The notes: a model not told the origin generated them from the sequence alone. A stretch of 64,000 bases of DNA from WLNJ01 sp037131165 (GCA_037131165.1 JBAXRO010000002.1:10070-74069), one strand, 5' to 3'; counted from the first letter of the stretch, positions 26,074-34,272 are shown. Translations and numbers: made by a program.

Positions 26074-26686
26074 CCTGCCCGCCTTGCCTCAAACCCAATC
26101 GCATCCCACCACTCCGCCGAATGCCCGGACCGGGCGGCGCCGCACCCGCTCGACCGCGGCCGAACGACGCCGCGAACTCATCGAGGTTGCTCGCGCGCAC
26201 TTCGCCGAGCGCGGCTACTTCGGCACCCCGACCCTCGCGATCGCCGAGGACGCCGGCATCAGCCAGGCCTACCTGTTCCGACTCTTCCCGACCAAGCAGG
26301 ACCTCTTCGCGGCCTGCGTCGAGCGATGCATCGCCCTGACGAACGATGCCTTCGAGGCCGGTGCCGCCAAGCCCTTGGCGGGCGAGAGCCCGCTCGAGGC
26401 GATGGGCCGCGCCTACCGTGACCTCTTGTCGAGCGACCCGGCCGTGCTCCTCGGTCAGCTGCACGCGAACGCAGCCGCCCCGCGCGAGCCGAAGATCAGG
26501 GAGGCGATCCGCTCCGGTTGGGCCGACCTCTATTCAACGGTCGAGCGGATCTCCGGGGCCCAACCCGAGGAGATCAAGGCCTTCTTCGCACACGGAATGC
26601 TGCTGAACGTCGTCGCGGCGGTCGGCTTCAACGAAATCAACGAGCCGTGGGCGATCGCCCTCGGCAGACAGGAGCAGGACTGCTGA
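26054..26686 (+). CDS. TetR family transcriptional repressor
   Basis: A 210-residue regulator. The helix-turn-helix is seen in TLAIAEDAGISQAYLFRLFPTKQDLFAAC and the rest is the alpha-helical ligand-binding domain. It is preceded by a palindromic operator. The annotated GTG at 26054 lies inside the palindrome and immediately after a TAGTAT -10 box, so transcription may begin after it; a TTG at 26084 is then the likely start. The stop shares TGATG with the MFS gene. By position, it represses itself and the exporter and is relieved by a substrate or drug of that exporter. Confidence 0.88.
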   Translation: MSAYSLSLPALPQTQSHPTTPPNARTGRRRTRSTAAERRRELIEVARAHFAERGYFGTPTLAIAEDAGISQAYLFRLFPTKQDLFAACVERCIALTNDAFEAGAAKPLAGESPLEAMGRAYRDLLSSDPAVLLGQLHANAAAPREPKIREAIRSGWADLYSTVERISGAQPEEIKAFFAHGMLLNVVAAVGFNEINEPWAIALGRQEQDC

Positions 26687-28179
26687 TGGCAACCACCGAT
26701 CACACGGCAGCACTCGAACAGGCCGAGGTCGAGCTCCACGAAGAGCCGAAGGGTCACCCGGGATGGACGCTCGCCCTCGTCTCGATCGCCCTGTTCATGG
26801 TCACCCTCGACAACCTCGTCGTCGGGGTGGCGCTGCCGAGCATCCGCGAGGACCTCGGAGCGGGGCTCGAGGCGCTCGAGTGGACAGTCAACGCCTACAC
26901 CCTCTCCTATGCCGTGTTCCTGATGCCGGCGGCGGCACTCGGCGACCGATTCGGTCGCAAGCGGATGTTCCTCCTCGGCATGACCGTCTTCACCGCAGCG
27001 AGCCTGCTGGCCGCAGTCGCGCCGAGCATCGACGCGCTCGTCGCCGCACGGGCAGTGCAAGGGTTCGGAGCGGCGATCGTCACCCCGCTGACCCTGACCC
27101 TGCTCGCCGAGGCTTTTCCCGGTGAGAAGCGGGGCCTCGCCCTGGGCATCTGGTCCGGGGTCAGCGGCCTCGGGGTCGCGCTCGGCCCAGTGGTCGGCGG
27201 AGCGGTGATCGAGGGCGCTGGCTCGTGGCAGTGGATCTTCGGCATCAACATCCCGATCGGGGTGGCGTTAATCGCCCTGACCGTCTGGAAGCTCGTCGAG
27301 AGCCGCGGCGAGACGAGGCCGCTCGACCTGCCCGGGATCGCCCTCGCAGGCCTCGGCCTGCTGGGAGTGACCGACGCTGTCGTCCGCGGCGAGGGTGTCG
27401 GCTGGGGCGAGCCCGAGATCCTGATCCCGGGACTGGGCGGGGTCGCCCTGCTGATCGCCTTCGTCCTCTGGGAACTGAGGACGCCCGAGCCGATGCTGCC
27501 GATGAGGTTCTTCCGCTCGCGCGGCTTCACAGCCACGAACATCGTCAGCTTCGCGATGTTCTTCGGGGTGTTCGGCTCGATCTTCTACCTCAGCCAGTTC
27601 TTCCAGACCGGACAGGGCTACAGCCCGCTCGAGTCCGGCCTGAGGACGCTGCCGTGGACGGCCATGCCGATCGCCGTGGCTCCGATCGCGGGCATCCTCA
27701 GCGACAAGGTCGGCCCGCGACCGCTGATGTCGCTGGGCCTCGCACTGCAGGCCATCGCGATCAGCTGGCTGGCAGTCGTCTCCGAGCCGACCACTCCCTA
27801 CAGCTCGCTGATCCTGCCGTTCATCATCGCCGGCATCGGGATGTCGCTCGTCTTCGCTCCCGCAGCAAACTCGGTGCTCGCAAGCGTCCGCCAGAGCGAA
27901 AGCGGCCTGGCCTCCGGGGCGACCAACACGATCCGCGAAGTCGGCGGAGTGATGGGAGTCAGCATGCTCGGAGTGTTCTTCGCGGCGAACGGCTCCTACG
28001 ACAGCCCGCAGGCCTACACCGACGGAGTCGTCGCCGCACTGCCGCTCGGAGCGGCAGTGCTCGCGATCGGCGCCGTGGCGGCACTGTTCGTACCGAGCCT
28101 GAAGGCGATGAGGGCCACCGCAGACGAACTCGCCGCCGAGGAGGCCTCCGAGAGGCGGGCCGCGGCCGAGGCTGGCTGA
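26686..28179 (+). CDS. MFS multidrug exporter, DHA2 (EmrB/QacA) family
   Basis: A 497-residue transporter with 14 predicted membrane segments. Motif A is GDRFGRKRMFLLG, motif B-like region VAARAVQGFGAAIVTPL and motif C GLGVALGPVVGGAV are all visible; the D1 motif LDNLVVGVALPSIREDL near the N-terminus is typical of DHA2 drug:H+ antiporters. A charged, Ala-rich C-terminus ends the protein. ATG 26686 overlaps the tetR stop in TGATG, so translation is coupled and expression is presumably induced through TetR. The gene is convergent with the PQQ-type dehydrogenase. Confidence 0.93.
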   Translation: MATTDHTAALEQAEVELHEEPKGHPGWTLALVSIALFMVTLDNLVVGVALPSIREDLGAGLEALEWTVNAYTLSYAVFLMPAAALGDRFGRKRMFLLGMTVFTAASLLAAVAPSIDALVAARAVQGFGAAIVTPLTLTLLAEAFPGEKRGLALGIWSGVSGLGVALGPVVGGAVIEGAGSWQWIFGINIPIGVALIALTVWKLVESRGETRPLDLPGIALAGLGLLGVTDAVVRGEGVGWGEPEILIPGLGGVALLIAFVLWELRTPEPMLPMRFFRSRGFTATNIVSFAMFFGVFGSIFYLSQFFQTGQGYSPLESGLRTLPWTAMPIAVAPIAGILSDKVGPRPLMSLGLALQAIAISWLAVVSEPTTPYSSLILPFIIAGIGMSLVFAPAANSVLASVRQSESGLASGATNTIREVGGVMGVSMLGVFFAANGSYDSPQAYTDGVVAALPLGAAVLAIGAVAALFVPSLKAMRATADELAAEEASERRAAAEAG

Positions 28180-28183
28180 ACGA

Positions 28184-30220
28184 TCAGCGCCTGACGTATG
28201 TGGCGGTCAGGCTCGTATCGCGGTCGGGCATCGTGACCTGCCTGCTCGCCGAGCGCGAGCCGTCCGACCACTTCGAGAAGCGGTAGCTGCGACCGCCGAC
28301 CGTCGCCGTCTTCGGCACCGACAGAGCGGAGCGGAAGCCGACCGCGGTCGGGCGCGGGCCGGTCACGGTACGACCCGCCCAGCCGATGTCGATGCCGGCG
28401 GGGCTGGTGGCGAGCCTCAAGGTCCGAAGCTTCGGGTCGACCCGCAAGGCCGAGGTTGCGGTCCTGCCCTCAAGGGTCGTGGCGGTGAGCCTGACCTCGT
28501 ACCAGGAGTCGGCATCGTGATCGCGGGGGGTTCCGAAGCTGCCGACCGTCCCGTTGAAGCCGGTCAGGTAGTGCTCATGAGAGCCGTGGTGGAGGAGCAC
28601 CGTCCAATTGAGGGCGCTCGGCCTGATCGGCACGCCGTCCACCGTTGCCGACCCGACGAGCCGGACGGTACCCCCGCCGACAGCCTTGGCCGTCGGCCCC
28701 GGCGAGGAGATCGTGACGGCCGGCAGGGCCAAGCCCACGTTGACCGGCAGCCAATCCGAACCGGACTCGTCGCCGTCGGAGACGGTGACTCGGACTTGGT
28801 ACGAGCCCGGGACCGAATAGGCGTGGGTCGGTGTCGCCTCGGTCGAGGTGGTGCCGTCGCCGAAATCCCAGAGATAGCTCAGCCCCGCCGAGTCGGCGTC
28901 CGCAACACGGGAGTCGAACCTCGCCGACAGCCCGTCCACGGTGACCTTCGGGCGGGGCCATGGCCTCTGCCCCCCGGCAGCGGGCCCGAGGACCCAAACC
29001 CGCCCGGGCTCGAGACCGTTCGCAGTGAAGCCGGCCTCGACCAGGGCGACTCCGCCGCCGGGCCCGCCGGTGACGTCGACGACGGCATCGAGATTGGAGA
29101 GCAGCGGCGTAGTGCCGAGGCCGGGCTTGGCGAGGTCGAGCAGAGCGAGCGTGCCGACTGCGTAATCGCCGAGCACCAGGCGTCCGCTCATCTCCGCCGG
29201 CCATGAGCCGCCGAGCAGCGGGCCCGCCATGATCGCGCCGCCGTTGGGGCCGTGGGCGTACTCGAAGAGCGGTCCCGTCTGGGACCCGGGATCGACCGCC
29301 CGGCAGGCGGAGCGGTTGGAGTAGCCCGGGGTCGGGTGGTTGCCCTCGCGGCACGGCCAGCCGTAGCTGCGGCCCGCCTCGGCGAGGTTCAGCTCTTCCC
29401 AGGCCTCAAAGCCGACATCGCCGACAGCCACCCGGCCGTCGGGCAGCAGGCTGAAGCGGAAGGGATTGCGAAAGCCCTTCGACCAAACCTTCGTGCACGA
29501 GCGCCTGAGGTCGGTGACCGACCGGCAGAAGCGATGACCGGGAAGGCCGCGACCGTTGCGGTCCACTCGGAGGATCGCCCCGCTCATCACGTTCGGATCG
29601 AGCGCCCTCATGATCGTCGAGGAGGTGGAGCCGGGGGTGACCCCGTCGCCGACCCCGACCCAAAGGGTGCCGTCGGACCCGGCCCGGACCGTGCCGATGC
29701 TGTGCGAGAAGCCATCGGATGGGATGCAATCCACCGACAGCCCGGGCTTAGGGCATGACTTGAGGCTCGAACTGCCGAGAATCACGCGCTCACCGGAGAC
29801 CACGCTCGCCCCAGCGCCAACGGTTATCCGCGTCAGACGGTTGACCTTCGGATCGGCGGTGCGAGAGGGATCCGGGTCGTAGGTGTACAGCAGGTAGAGG
29901 AACCCGTTGCTGGCGAAGTCCGAGTCGGTCGCGATCCCGAGGAGGCCGCGATCGACGTGGGTCGCGACATGGCCGGAGATGTCAGCCAACAGCCTCGCGC
30001 GCGGCGCCTCGCCCGGAAGGACCACCTTGACGGTCCCCTGCTTCTCGGCGACGAACACCCGGCCGTCCGGAGCGAAGGCGACCGCGGTCGGGGCTTGTAG
30101 GCCGCTCGCGACCGTCCTCGCCTCGAGGGTCGGCGGGATCGAGGGGGCCGCAGGGGCCGTGGAGGGCACCAGTGCGAGGGCGACGAGAGCCGCCAAGGTC
30201 GGGACTGAAGCTCTCCTCAT
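28184..30220 (-). CDS. Secreted PQQ-type sugar dehydrogenase with PKD domain
   Basis: A 678-residue exported protein. Signal peptide (about 1-24) precedes a six-bladed soluble glucose/sorbosone dehydrogenase propeller, with DGRVFVAEKQGTVKVV, RGLLGIATDSDF, YLLYTYDP, GEAPRARLL and SHSIGTVRAGSDG. The GHRFCRS and YGWPCREGNHPTPGYS segments contain Cys that could be disulfides. About residues 425-500 form a PKD domain (YLWDFGDGTTSTEATPTHAY), and the C-terminus ends with a divergent InlB-like repeat (FSKWSDGSRSASRQVTM). PQQ use is inferred from the family; no pqq genes are in the window. The ATG at 30220 directly begins the signal peptide. Confidence 0.85.
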   Translation of the reverse strand: MRRASVPTLAALVALALVPSTAPAAPSIPPTLEARTVASGLQAPTAVAFAPDGRVFVAEKQGTVKVVLPGEAPRARLLADISGHVATHVDRGLLGIATDSDFASNGFLYLLYTYDPDPSRTADPKVNRLTRITVGAGASVVSGERVILGSSSLKSCPKPGLSVDCIPSDGFSHSIGTVRAGSDGTLWVGVGDGVTPGSTSSTIMRALDPNVMSGAILRVDRNGRGLPGHRFCRSVTDLRRSCTKVWSKGFRNPFRFSLLPDGRVAVGDVGFEAWEELNLAEAGRSYGWPCREGNHPTPGYSNRSACRAVDPGSQTGPLFEYAHGPNGGAIMAGPLLGGSWPAEMSGRLVLGDYAVGTLALLDLAKPGLGTTPLLSNLDAVVDVTGGPGGGVALVEAGFTANGLEPGRVWVLGPAAGGQRPWPRPKVTVDGLSARFDSRVADADSAGLSYLWDFGDGTTSTEATPTHAYSVPGSYQVRVTVSDGDESGSDWLPVNVGLALPAVTISSPGPTAKAVGGGTVRLVGSATVDGVPIRPSALNWTVLLHHGSHEHYLTGFNGTVGSFGTPRDHDADSWYEVRLTATTLEGRTATSALRVDPKLRTLRLATSPAGIDIGWAGRTVTGPRPTAVGFRSALSVPKTATVGGRSYRFSKWSDGSRSASRQVTMPDRDTSLTATYVRR

Positions 30221-30373
30221 CAGCGCTACAAGGGTAATCGCGCCCGATGGGCCGGGCGCAGGTCGGACTCGGAGCTGCGGGATTCCCGCGACGAGCGAAC
30301 GTAGGGATTCGGGTGGCGGCCCGGAGCGCAATCGGGCAGATTGGTCATGGACTCCCCGGAAGCACTTGCCCCC

Positions 30374-30580
30374 ATGACCTCACTCTCGATCCAAATTCCG
30401 ACGCACTTGGCAGTCAGGCTCGACCGGATTGCCGCCGAGCGCCGCACGAGCCGCGAGGCACTCGCCCGCGACCTCCTGGCGGGCGTCGTCGACCGGGAGA
30501 CCGAGCGAGTCGCCAGCGAACTGAGGCGGATGCAGTTCCGTCGGCGCAGCGCTCCGGTCGCCTACGGCAACGGCCGCTGA
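30374..30580 (+). CDS. Small ribbon-helix-helix (CopG-like) protein
   Basis: A 68-residue protein whose first 40 residues match a ribbon-helix-helix DNA-binding fold: strand TSLSIQIPTHLAVRLDRIA, then helices ERRTSREALARDLLAGVV, followed by a basic tail. Such proteins repress their own gene or act as antitoxins. No toxin gene lies next to it. The start is uncertain: in-frame ATG codons at 30341, 30347 and 30374 are all possible; I took the last because it begins the RHH strand. Confidence 0.6.
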   Translation: MTSLSIQIPTHLAVRLDRIAAERRTSREALARDLLAGVVDRETERVASELRRMQFRRRSAPVAYGNGR

Positions 30581-30697
30581 GCGCCGTCAGTCGCCTCGAA
30601 TCGAGCCACGCCAGCGGCGATCGTCTTCACTCCGGCCGTCAGGGCGGAGCGGCAGATCGCGAAGGCCGCCGCGATCACAACGCGGTCGGCAGCCGGC

Positions 30698-31726
30698 TCA
30701 ACCAAAGAAGATCTCAGCGTCCTCGAACAGAGTCGGGTCGAGAAGGCGCGGCTCCTCGAGCGCTCTTGAGAGCGGCTGGAGGGTGATCTCGGTTCCCGTC
30801 AGGGCGGCCATCACGCCGAACTGCCCGCCGAGCACTGCGCGGGCCGCCGCGAGACCGAGGCGGGTCGCGAGGATCCTGTCGGTCGCTGTCGGCGTTCCGC
30901 CTCTCTGCAGGTGACCGAGGATCACGGCGCGGCAGTCGTAGCCCGTCCGCTCGGCTATCTGCTGCTCGAGCCAGATCCCGACCCCACCGAGACGGGCGTG
31001 GCCGAAGGCATCGGTCTGCGCCCCTGCGGTGACAAGGTCCCCGCCGATCGGTGTCGCCCCCTCCGAGGTGACGACGATCGAGAAGGAACGCCCGGTCTCG
31101 TGCCGGGTGCGCAGGTGCGAGCAGACCCGCTCGATCTCGAACGGGCGCTCCGGTACGAGGATCAGGTCCGCCCCGCCTGCCAACCCGGCCGAGCAGGCGA
31201 TCCAGCCCGCGTGGCGACCCATCACCTCGACGATGATGATCCTGTCGTGCGACTCGGCAGTGGTGTGGAGGCGGTCGATCGCGTCGGTCGCGATCTGGAC
31301 CGCGGTATCGAACCCGAAGGTGCGGTCGGTGCCGGGGAGGTCGTTGTCGATCGTCTTCGGCACGCCGACCACCGGCACTCCGTCGGCGGCGAGCTTGGCG
31401 GCTACCCCCAAGGTGTCCTCGCCTCCGATCGCGATCAGGGCGTCAACCCCGTCGGCGGCGAGCCTCGAGCGGACCCGTTCCGTTCCGTCGGCTCCATCGG
31501 CGTAGGGATTCGTGCGTGACGAGAGGAGGATCGTGCCTCCCCTGGGGAGCAGGCCGGCGATGTCGGAGCGACCGAGCGGAACGGCTTCGCCCTCGAGCAC
31601 TCCGGCCCAGCCTCGGCGGTAGCCGACCACCTCATGGCCGTCGGCGAGCACATCGCGGGCCGCGGCCCTGATCACGGCGTTGAGCCCGGGGCAGTCCCCA
31701 CCGCCGGTGAGCAGAGCGATCTTCAT
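30698..31726 (-). CDS. pfkA: 6-phosphofructokinase, group III, probably pyrophosphate-dependent
   Basis: A 342-residue glycolytic kinase with GGGDCPGLN (phosphoryl-donor loop), PKTIDNDLPGTD (catalytic Asp127), MGRHAGW and GHLQRGG. Two residues that select the phosphoryl donor are those of PPi enzymes: Asp104 in GGEDT (ATP enzymes have Gly) and Lys124 in PKTID. Numbering falls exactly on the E. coli scheme without gaps. Asp104 with Lys124 is the combination known for the Amycolatopsis methanolica PPi-PFK, whereas Streptomyces ATP-PFKs keep Gly104. A reversible PPi-linked glycolysis/gluconeogenesis step is therefore likely. Start ATG 31726 is preceded by GGAG. Confidence 0.9.
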   Translation of the reverse strand: MKIALLTGGGDCPGLNAVIRAAARDVLADGHEVVGYRRGWAGVLEGEAVPLGRSDIAGLLPRGGTILLSSRTNPYADGADGTERVRSRLAADGVDALIAIGGEDTLGVAAKLAADGVPVVGVPKTIDNDLPGTDRTFGFDTAVQIATDAIDRLHTTAESHDRIIIVEVMGRHAGWIACSAGLAGGADLILVPERPFEIERVCSHLRTRHETGRSFSIVVTSEGATPIGGDLVTAGAQTDAFGHARLGGVGIWLEQQIAERTGYDCRAVILGHLQRGGTPTATDRILATRLGLAAARAVLGGQFGVMAALTGTEITLQPLSRALEEPRLLDPTLFEDAEIFFG

Positions 31727-31795
31727 TGCTCCAGAGTGTCGGTTCCGGCGGTGGAGCGCAATACCGGCCGGTACGGGGATCGAGCTGGGTGGTGC

Positions 31796-32074
31796 TCAGC
31801 CGACCGTCACGCCCTTCCAGAAGGCGACCCGACCGGCAATCTCGGCGGCAGCGTCCTTGGGCTGGGCGTAGTACCAGGCGGCGTTCTCGTTGAGTTCGCC
31901 ATCGACGCCGAGCGAGAAGTACTCGGCGGTCCCCTTCCAAGGGCAAACGCTCGTGTGCGAGCTCTCGACGAGGTACTCGTCGTTGACCGAGCCGCGCGGG
32001 AAGTAGTGGTTTCCCTCGACGACCACGGTTTCGTCGCTCTCCGCGATCACTGCGCCGTTCCAGGTTGCCTTCAT
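31796..32074 (-). CDS. DUF427 domain protein
   Basis: A 92-residue DUF427 protein, a small beta-rich (cradle-like) fold of unknown function. Signatures are ATWNGAVIAESDETVVVEGNHYFP, TSVCPWKGTAEYFSL and AWYYAQPKDAAAEIAGRVAFWKGV, which are close to the family consensus; the CPWKG-like segment and the AWYY motif are its hallmarks. AAGGAG lies 7 bases before the ATG at 32074; the adjacent ATG at 32077 is the alternative. It stands alone, facing away from the following small membrane protein. Confidence 0.9.
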   Translation of the reverse strand: MKATWNGAVIAESDETVVVEGNHYFPRGSVNDEYLVESSHTSVCPWKGTAEYFSLGVDGELNENAAWYYAQPKDAAAEIAGRVAFWKGVTVG

Positions 32075-32105
32075 CATCGCTCTCCTTCGGTATCGCCTTG
32101 ATCGG

Positions 32106-32492
32106 GTGAGGTCGGCCGCGACGGCCACCGACGTTCTTCCGAGGTCAACGAGGTTACGGCTGCCGCAGCGCCTGCGATCTTGCGAGGCCGTGCGAGAGCG
32201 ACTTGGAGCGGCATGGCTTCACTACCGGCGCCTGACTCGATCGGGTTGGCCGAGAGACTTTCCGATCGCGCAGCTCCCCAACCCGCCTCTGCTCGTCGCG
32301 ATCGTCGGCTGGCTGGTCGGCGCGCTTGCCGGCGGTGAGGTTCACCGAGCCGGGCGGGCCGTCTTCTACATCGGCCTGTCCGTCTGGGCATGGGAGGAAC
32401 TGACTTCGGGAGTCAACTGGTTTCGACGGCTCATCGGTGCCGGACTGCTCGTATGGCTGGCCGCGCAGATCGCATCGTCACTGCCTGCGTGA
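32106..32492 (+). CDS. Small conserved membrane protein
   Basis: A 128-residue protein whose C-terminal 85 residues contain GWPRDFPIAQLPNPPLLVAIVGWLVG, GRAVFYIGLSVWAWEEL and FRRLIGAGLLVWLAAQI, with two or three hydrophobic helices. I recall similar small actinobacterial membrane proteins but no function. The N-terminus is basic and of doubtful reality: the first GTG at 32106 overlaps the upstream area of the divergent DUF427 gene, and a GTG at 32190 is another candidate. It ends 58 bases before a tRNA gene. Confidence 0.6.
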   Translation: MRSAATATDVLPRSTRLRLPQRLRSCEAVRERLGAAWLHYRRLTRSGWPRDFPIAQLPNPPLLVAIVGWLVGALAGGEVHRAGRAVFYIGLSVWAWEELTSGVNWFRRLIGAGLLVWLAAQIASSLPA

Positions 32493-32550
32493 ACCGGCCT
32501 CACGGACTACGATTCACGAGTCGGTGCCTTCTCGCCGAGGCACCGGCAAT

Positions 32551-32623
32551 GCCGACGTAGCTCAGCTGGTAGAGCACTTCACTCGTAATGAAGGGGTCAG
32601 CGGTTCGAATCCGCTCGTCGGCT
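32551..32623 (+). tRNA. tRNA-Thr (anticodon CGU)
   Basis: Cloverleaf of 73 bases: acceptor GCCGACG/CGTCGGC, D-arm CTCAGCTGGTAGAG, anticodon stem CTTCA/TGAAG with loop CTCGTAA (anticodon CGT reads ACG, threonine) and T-arm GCGGTTCGAATCCGC. No encoded CCA. The 3' half (32577-32627, including 4 bases past the gene) is duplicated at 34163-34213. Confidence 0.95.
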
Positions 32624-32627
32624 CTCA
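32577..32627 (+). repeat. Direct repeat, copy 1: 3' half of tRNA-Thr
   Basis: This 51-base stretch recurs at 34163-34213 with two mismatches (32585 G to C in the anticodon; 32608 A to C in the T loop). The spacing is 1586 bases and encloses exactly one gene, the GT-C glycosyltransferase. Such tRNA 3'-end repeats are typical of integration (att) sites. Confidence 0.85.
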
Positions 32628-32665
32628 TGCAGAAGTCAACCGGGAACCGGAGACCGGGCCCAGCC

Positions 32666-34159
32666 ATGAGGTTCCCCCGCATGACCGCCGACATGGCGTG
32701 CTTGATCTCATTGGTTCTCCTGACCGCGATCGGGGCCGCCCTGCGCCTCTGGCAGATCCGAAGCGGACTCTTCGGGGACGAGCTCTACGCATTCAGCGAA
32801 ACCGCGGGTGCGAGCTTCGGCGAAGTGCTGGAGAACGTCAGCCAGAAGAGCATCGAGGTGACGCCTCCGCTGTTCTTCGTCCTGGCAAGTGCGGCGGAAC
32901 GGCTGGGCGATGCCGCCACGACCGTGCGAATCCCCTCCGAAGTTGCAGGGATCCTGCTGATACCCGCCATGTTCGTGCTCGGGAAGGCCGGGGTCGATCG
33001 AAGGGTGGGCCTCGTCGCGTCAGCACTCACGACATTCAGCGTCTACGGCATCTACTACTCGGTCGAAGCCAGGCCTTACTCGCTCTTGATGCTCTTCTCC
33101 GCGGTGTCGACGATCTGCCTGTTCAAGCTGATCGACCAAGGGAGGCGAAGATGGCTTGTCGGCTACTCCCTGGCCTCGGCCGCAGTCCTCTACACCCACT
33201 ACTCCGGTGTTGGAGTGCTGGCTGCCCAGTTCGGGTGGGCGGTCTGGTTTCACCGGGACCATTGGCGGGGACTCGTCGCGGGGAACCTCGTCGCGGGGCT
33301 TCTCTTCCTCGTTTGGGTCCCTTCGATCAGCCTCAAGGAAGGGGCCAAGGCGACAGTCGACCCGTTCAGCCCCGGAGTCGAGTCGCTCGTCAGCTGGGCC
33401 CGGCAGCTGGTGACCCTCCCCTACGGCGACGCTGGCTTCACCGATCTGCCCGGGATCCCATCCCTCGTAATCCTGGGACTCTGCCTGACCGTCGGTGCCG
33501 TCGGAACGGCGGTTCGCCAGGGGGACCGTGCCTACCGGTTGCGTCCGGGTTCCACCCAGGCGCTCTTTCCGGTCCTGATGCTCGCGTCGCCCGCCTTCAT
33601 GTTGCTGGCTTCGTTGGCGACCGGACTCGGGTTCCTCCAACCCCGCTACTTCAGCGCTTCATTCCCGGCGTTGATCGTCACGGTCTCGGCGCTTCTTGCG
33701 ATGTCCGATCGACGACTCGGGATCGTCATCTCGGGCGTCGCAGTAGCGGTTTCCGCGTTCAGTGCAGTCAAGGCCCAGCAGCCCAGGTACCAACGCCCTG
33801 ACATGCGTGCGGTCGCCCGTTGGGTCGACGCACCCGGCCCGCGAAACGCAGTCATTGCCGACTGGATCCTGCCGTACAACGGCCAGAACACCCTACGTCC
33901 CTACCTCGAAGTCCCCGCGCGCGACAGGTCGGCCTTTCCGCTCGGGAACGGGATCTCTCAAGTCGAAAACGCATCCCTGATCGGAGCCGACGTCGTGCTC
34001 GTCACGAACGCTGGTTTCCTGAGGGAGACTGAACGGTCGATCACGTCGAACCCCCGGTATCGCCTGAAGTTCGTGAGGACGGCCCGCTGGCCCGGGCTGG
34101 TCGGCGGAATTCGCGCGTCATGGTTCGTCTTTACCGGTTCGAAGCCCGCAAAGCAATAA
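32666..34159 (+). CDS. GT-C glycosyltransferase, family 39/83 (PMT-2) type
   Basis: A 497-residue membrane protein with about ten hydrophobic segments. The GDELYAFSET loop after the first helix contains the Asp-Glu catalytic motif of GT-C enzymes that use polyprenyl-phosphate sugars. HYSGVGVLAAQFGWAVW is shared with the second GT-C protein at 39788-41296. It probably transfers a sugar onto a surface protein or lipid on the outer face. The start is uncertain because the frame stays open through the tRNA; ATG 32666 or 32681 begin near the first helix. It lies between the two copies of the tRNA repeat, suggesting acquisition with an element. Confidence 0.8.
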   Translation: MRFPRMTADMACLISLVLLTAIGAALRLWQIRSGLFGDELYAFSETAGASFGEVLENVSQKSIEVTPPLFFVLASAAERLGDAATTVRIPSEVAGILLIPAMFVLGKAGVDRRVGLVASALTTFSVYGIYYSVEARPYSLLMLFSAVSTICLFKLIDQGRRRWLVGYSLASAAVLYTHYSGVGVLAAQFGWAVWFHRDHWRGLVAGNLVAGLLFLVWVPSISLKEGAKATVDPFSPGVESLVSWARQLVTLPYGDAGFTDLPGIPSLVILGLCLTVGAVGTAVRQGDRAYRLRPGSTQALFPVLMLASPAFMLLASLATGLGFLQPRYFSASFPALIVTVSALLAMSDRRLGIVISGVAVAVSAFSAVKAQQPRYQRPDMRAVARWVDAPGPRNAVIADWILPYNGQNTLRPYLEVPARDRSAFPLGNGISQVENASLIGADVVLVTNAGFLRETERSITSNPRYRLKFVRTARWPGLVGGIRASWFVFTGSKPAKQ

Positions 34160-34183
34160 CCCCTTCACTCCTAATGAAGGGGT
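34159..34183 (+). terminator. Hairpin built from the tRNA fragment, possible terminator
   Basis: ACCCCTTCA and TGAAGGGGT form a perfect 9-bp stem with a 7-base loop. The true tRNA has only 5 bp here, so extra pairing bases flank the copy. It begins on the last base of the glycosyltransferase stop codon. No clear U-tract follows. Confidence 0.4.
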
Positions 34184-34213
34184 CAGCGGTTCGCATCCGC
34201 TCGTCGGCTCTCA
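34163..34213 (+). repeat. Direct repeat, copy 2: tRNA-Thr 3' fragment
   Basis: Matches 32577-32627 at 49 of 51 positions. The anticodon position is changed from CGT to CCT and the acceptor 5' half is missing, so it cannot be a working tRNA. It sits 3 bases after the glycosyltransferase stop. Confidence 0.85.
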
Positions 34214-34259
34214 CCTTATTGCGCAACGTGAGACTGACACCGGACATCGATTGCTCTGG

Positions 34260-34265
34260 TACTTT
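34260..34265 (+). promoter_or_regulatory. Putative -10 element (TACTTT) of RCC1 protein gene
   Basis: TACTTT stands 7 bases before the GTG at 34273. Confidence 0.45.
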
Positions 34266-34272
34266 CGTGCTT

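Noticed and set aside
30581..30697. Possible extension of a plus-strand frame into the phosphofructokinase 3' end
   Set aside because: No start codon with support and it runs antisense to a well-conserved gene; treated as intergenic.
34163..34213. Second tRNA gene
   Set aside because: Only the 3' half is present. The acceptor 5' strand and D-arm are missing and the anticodon is altered.
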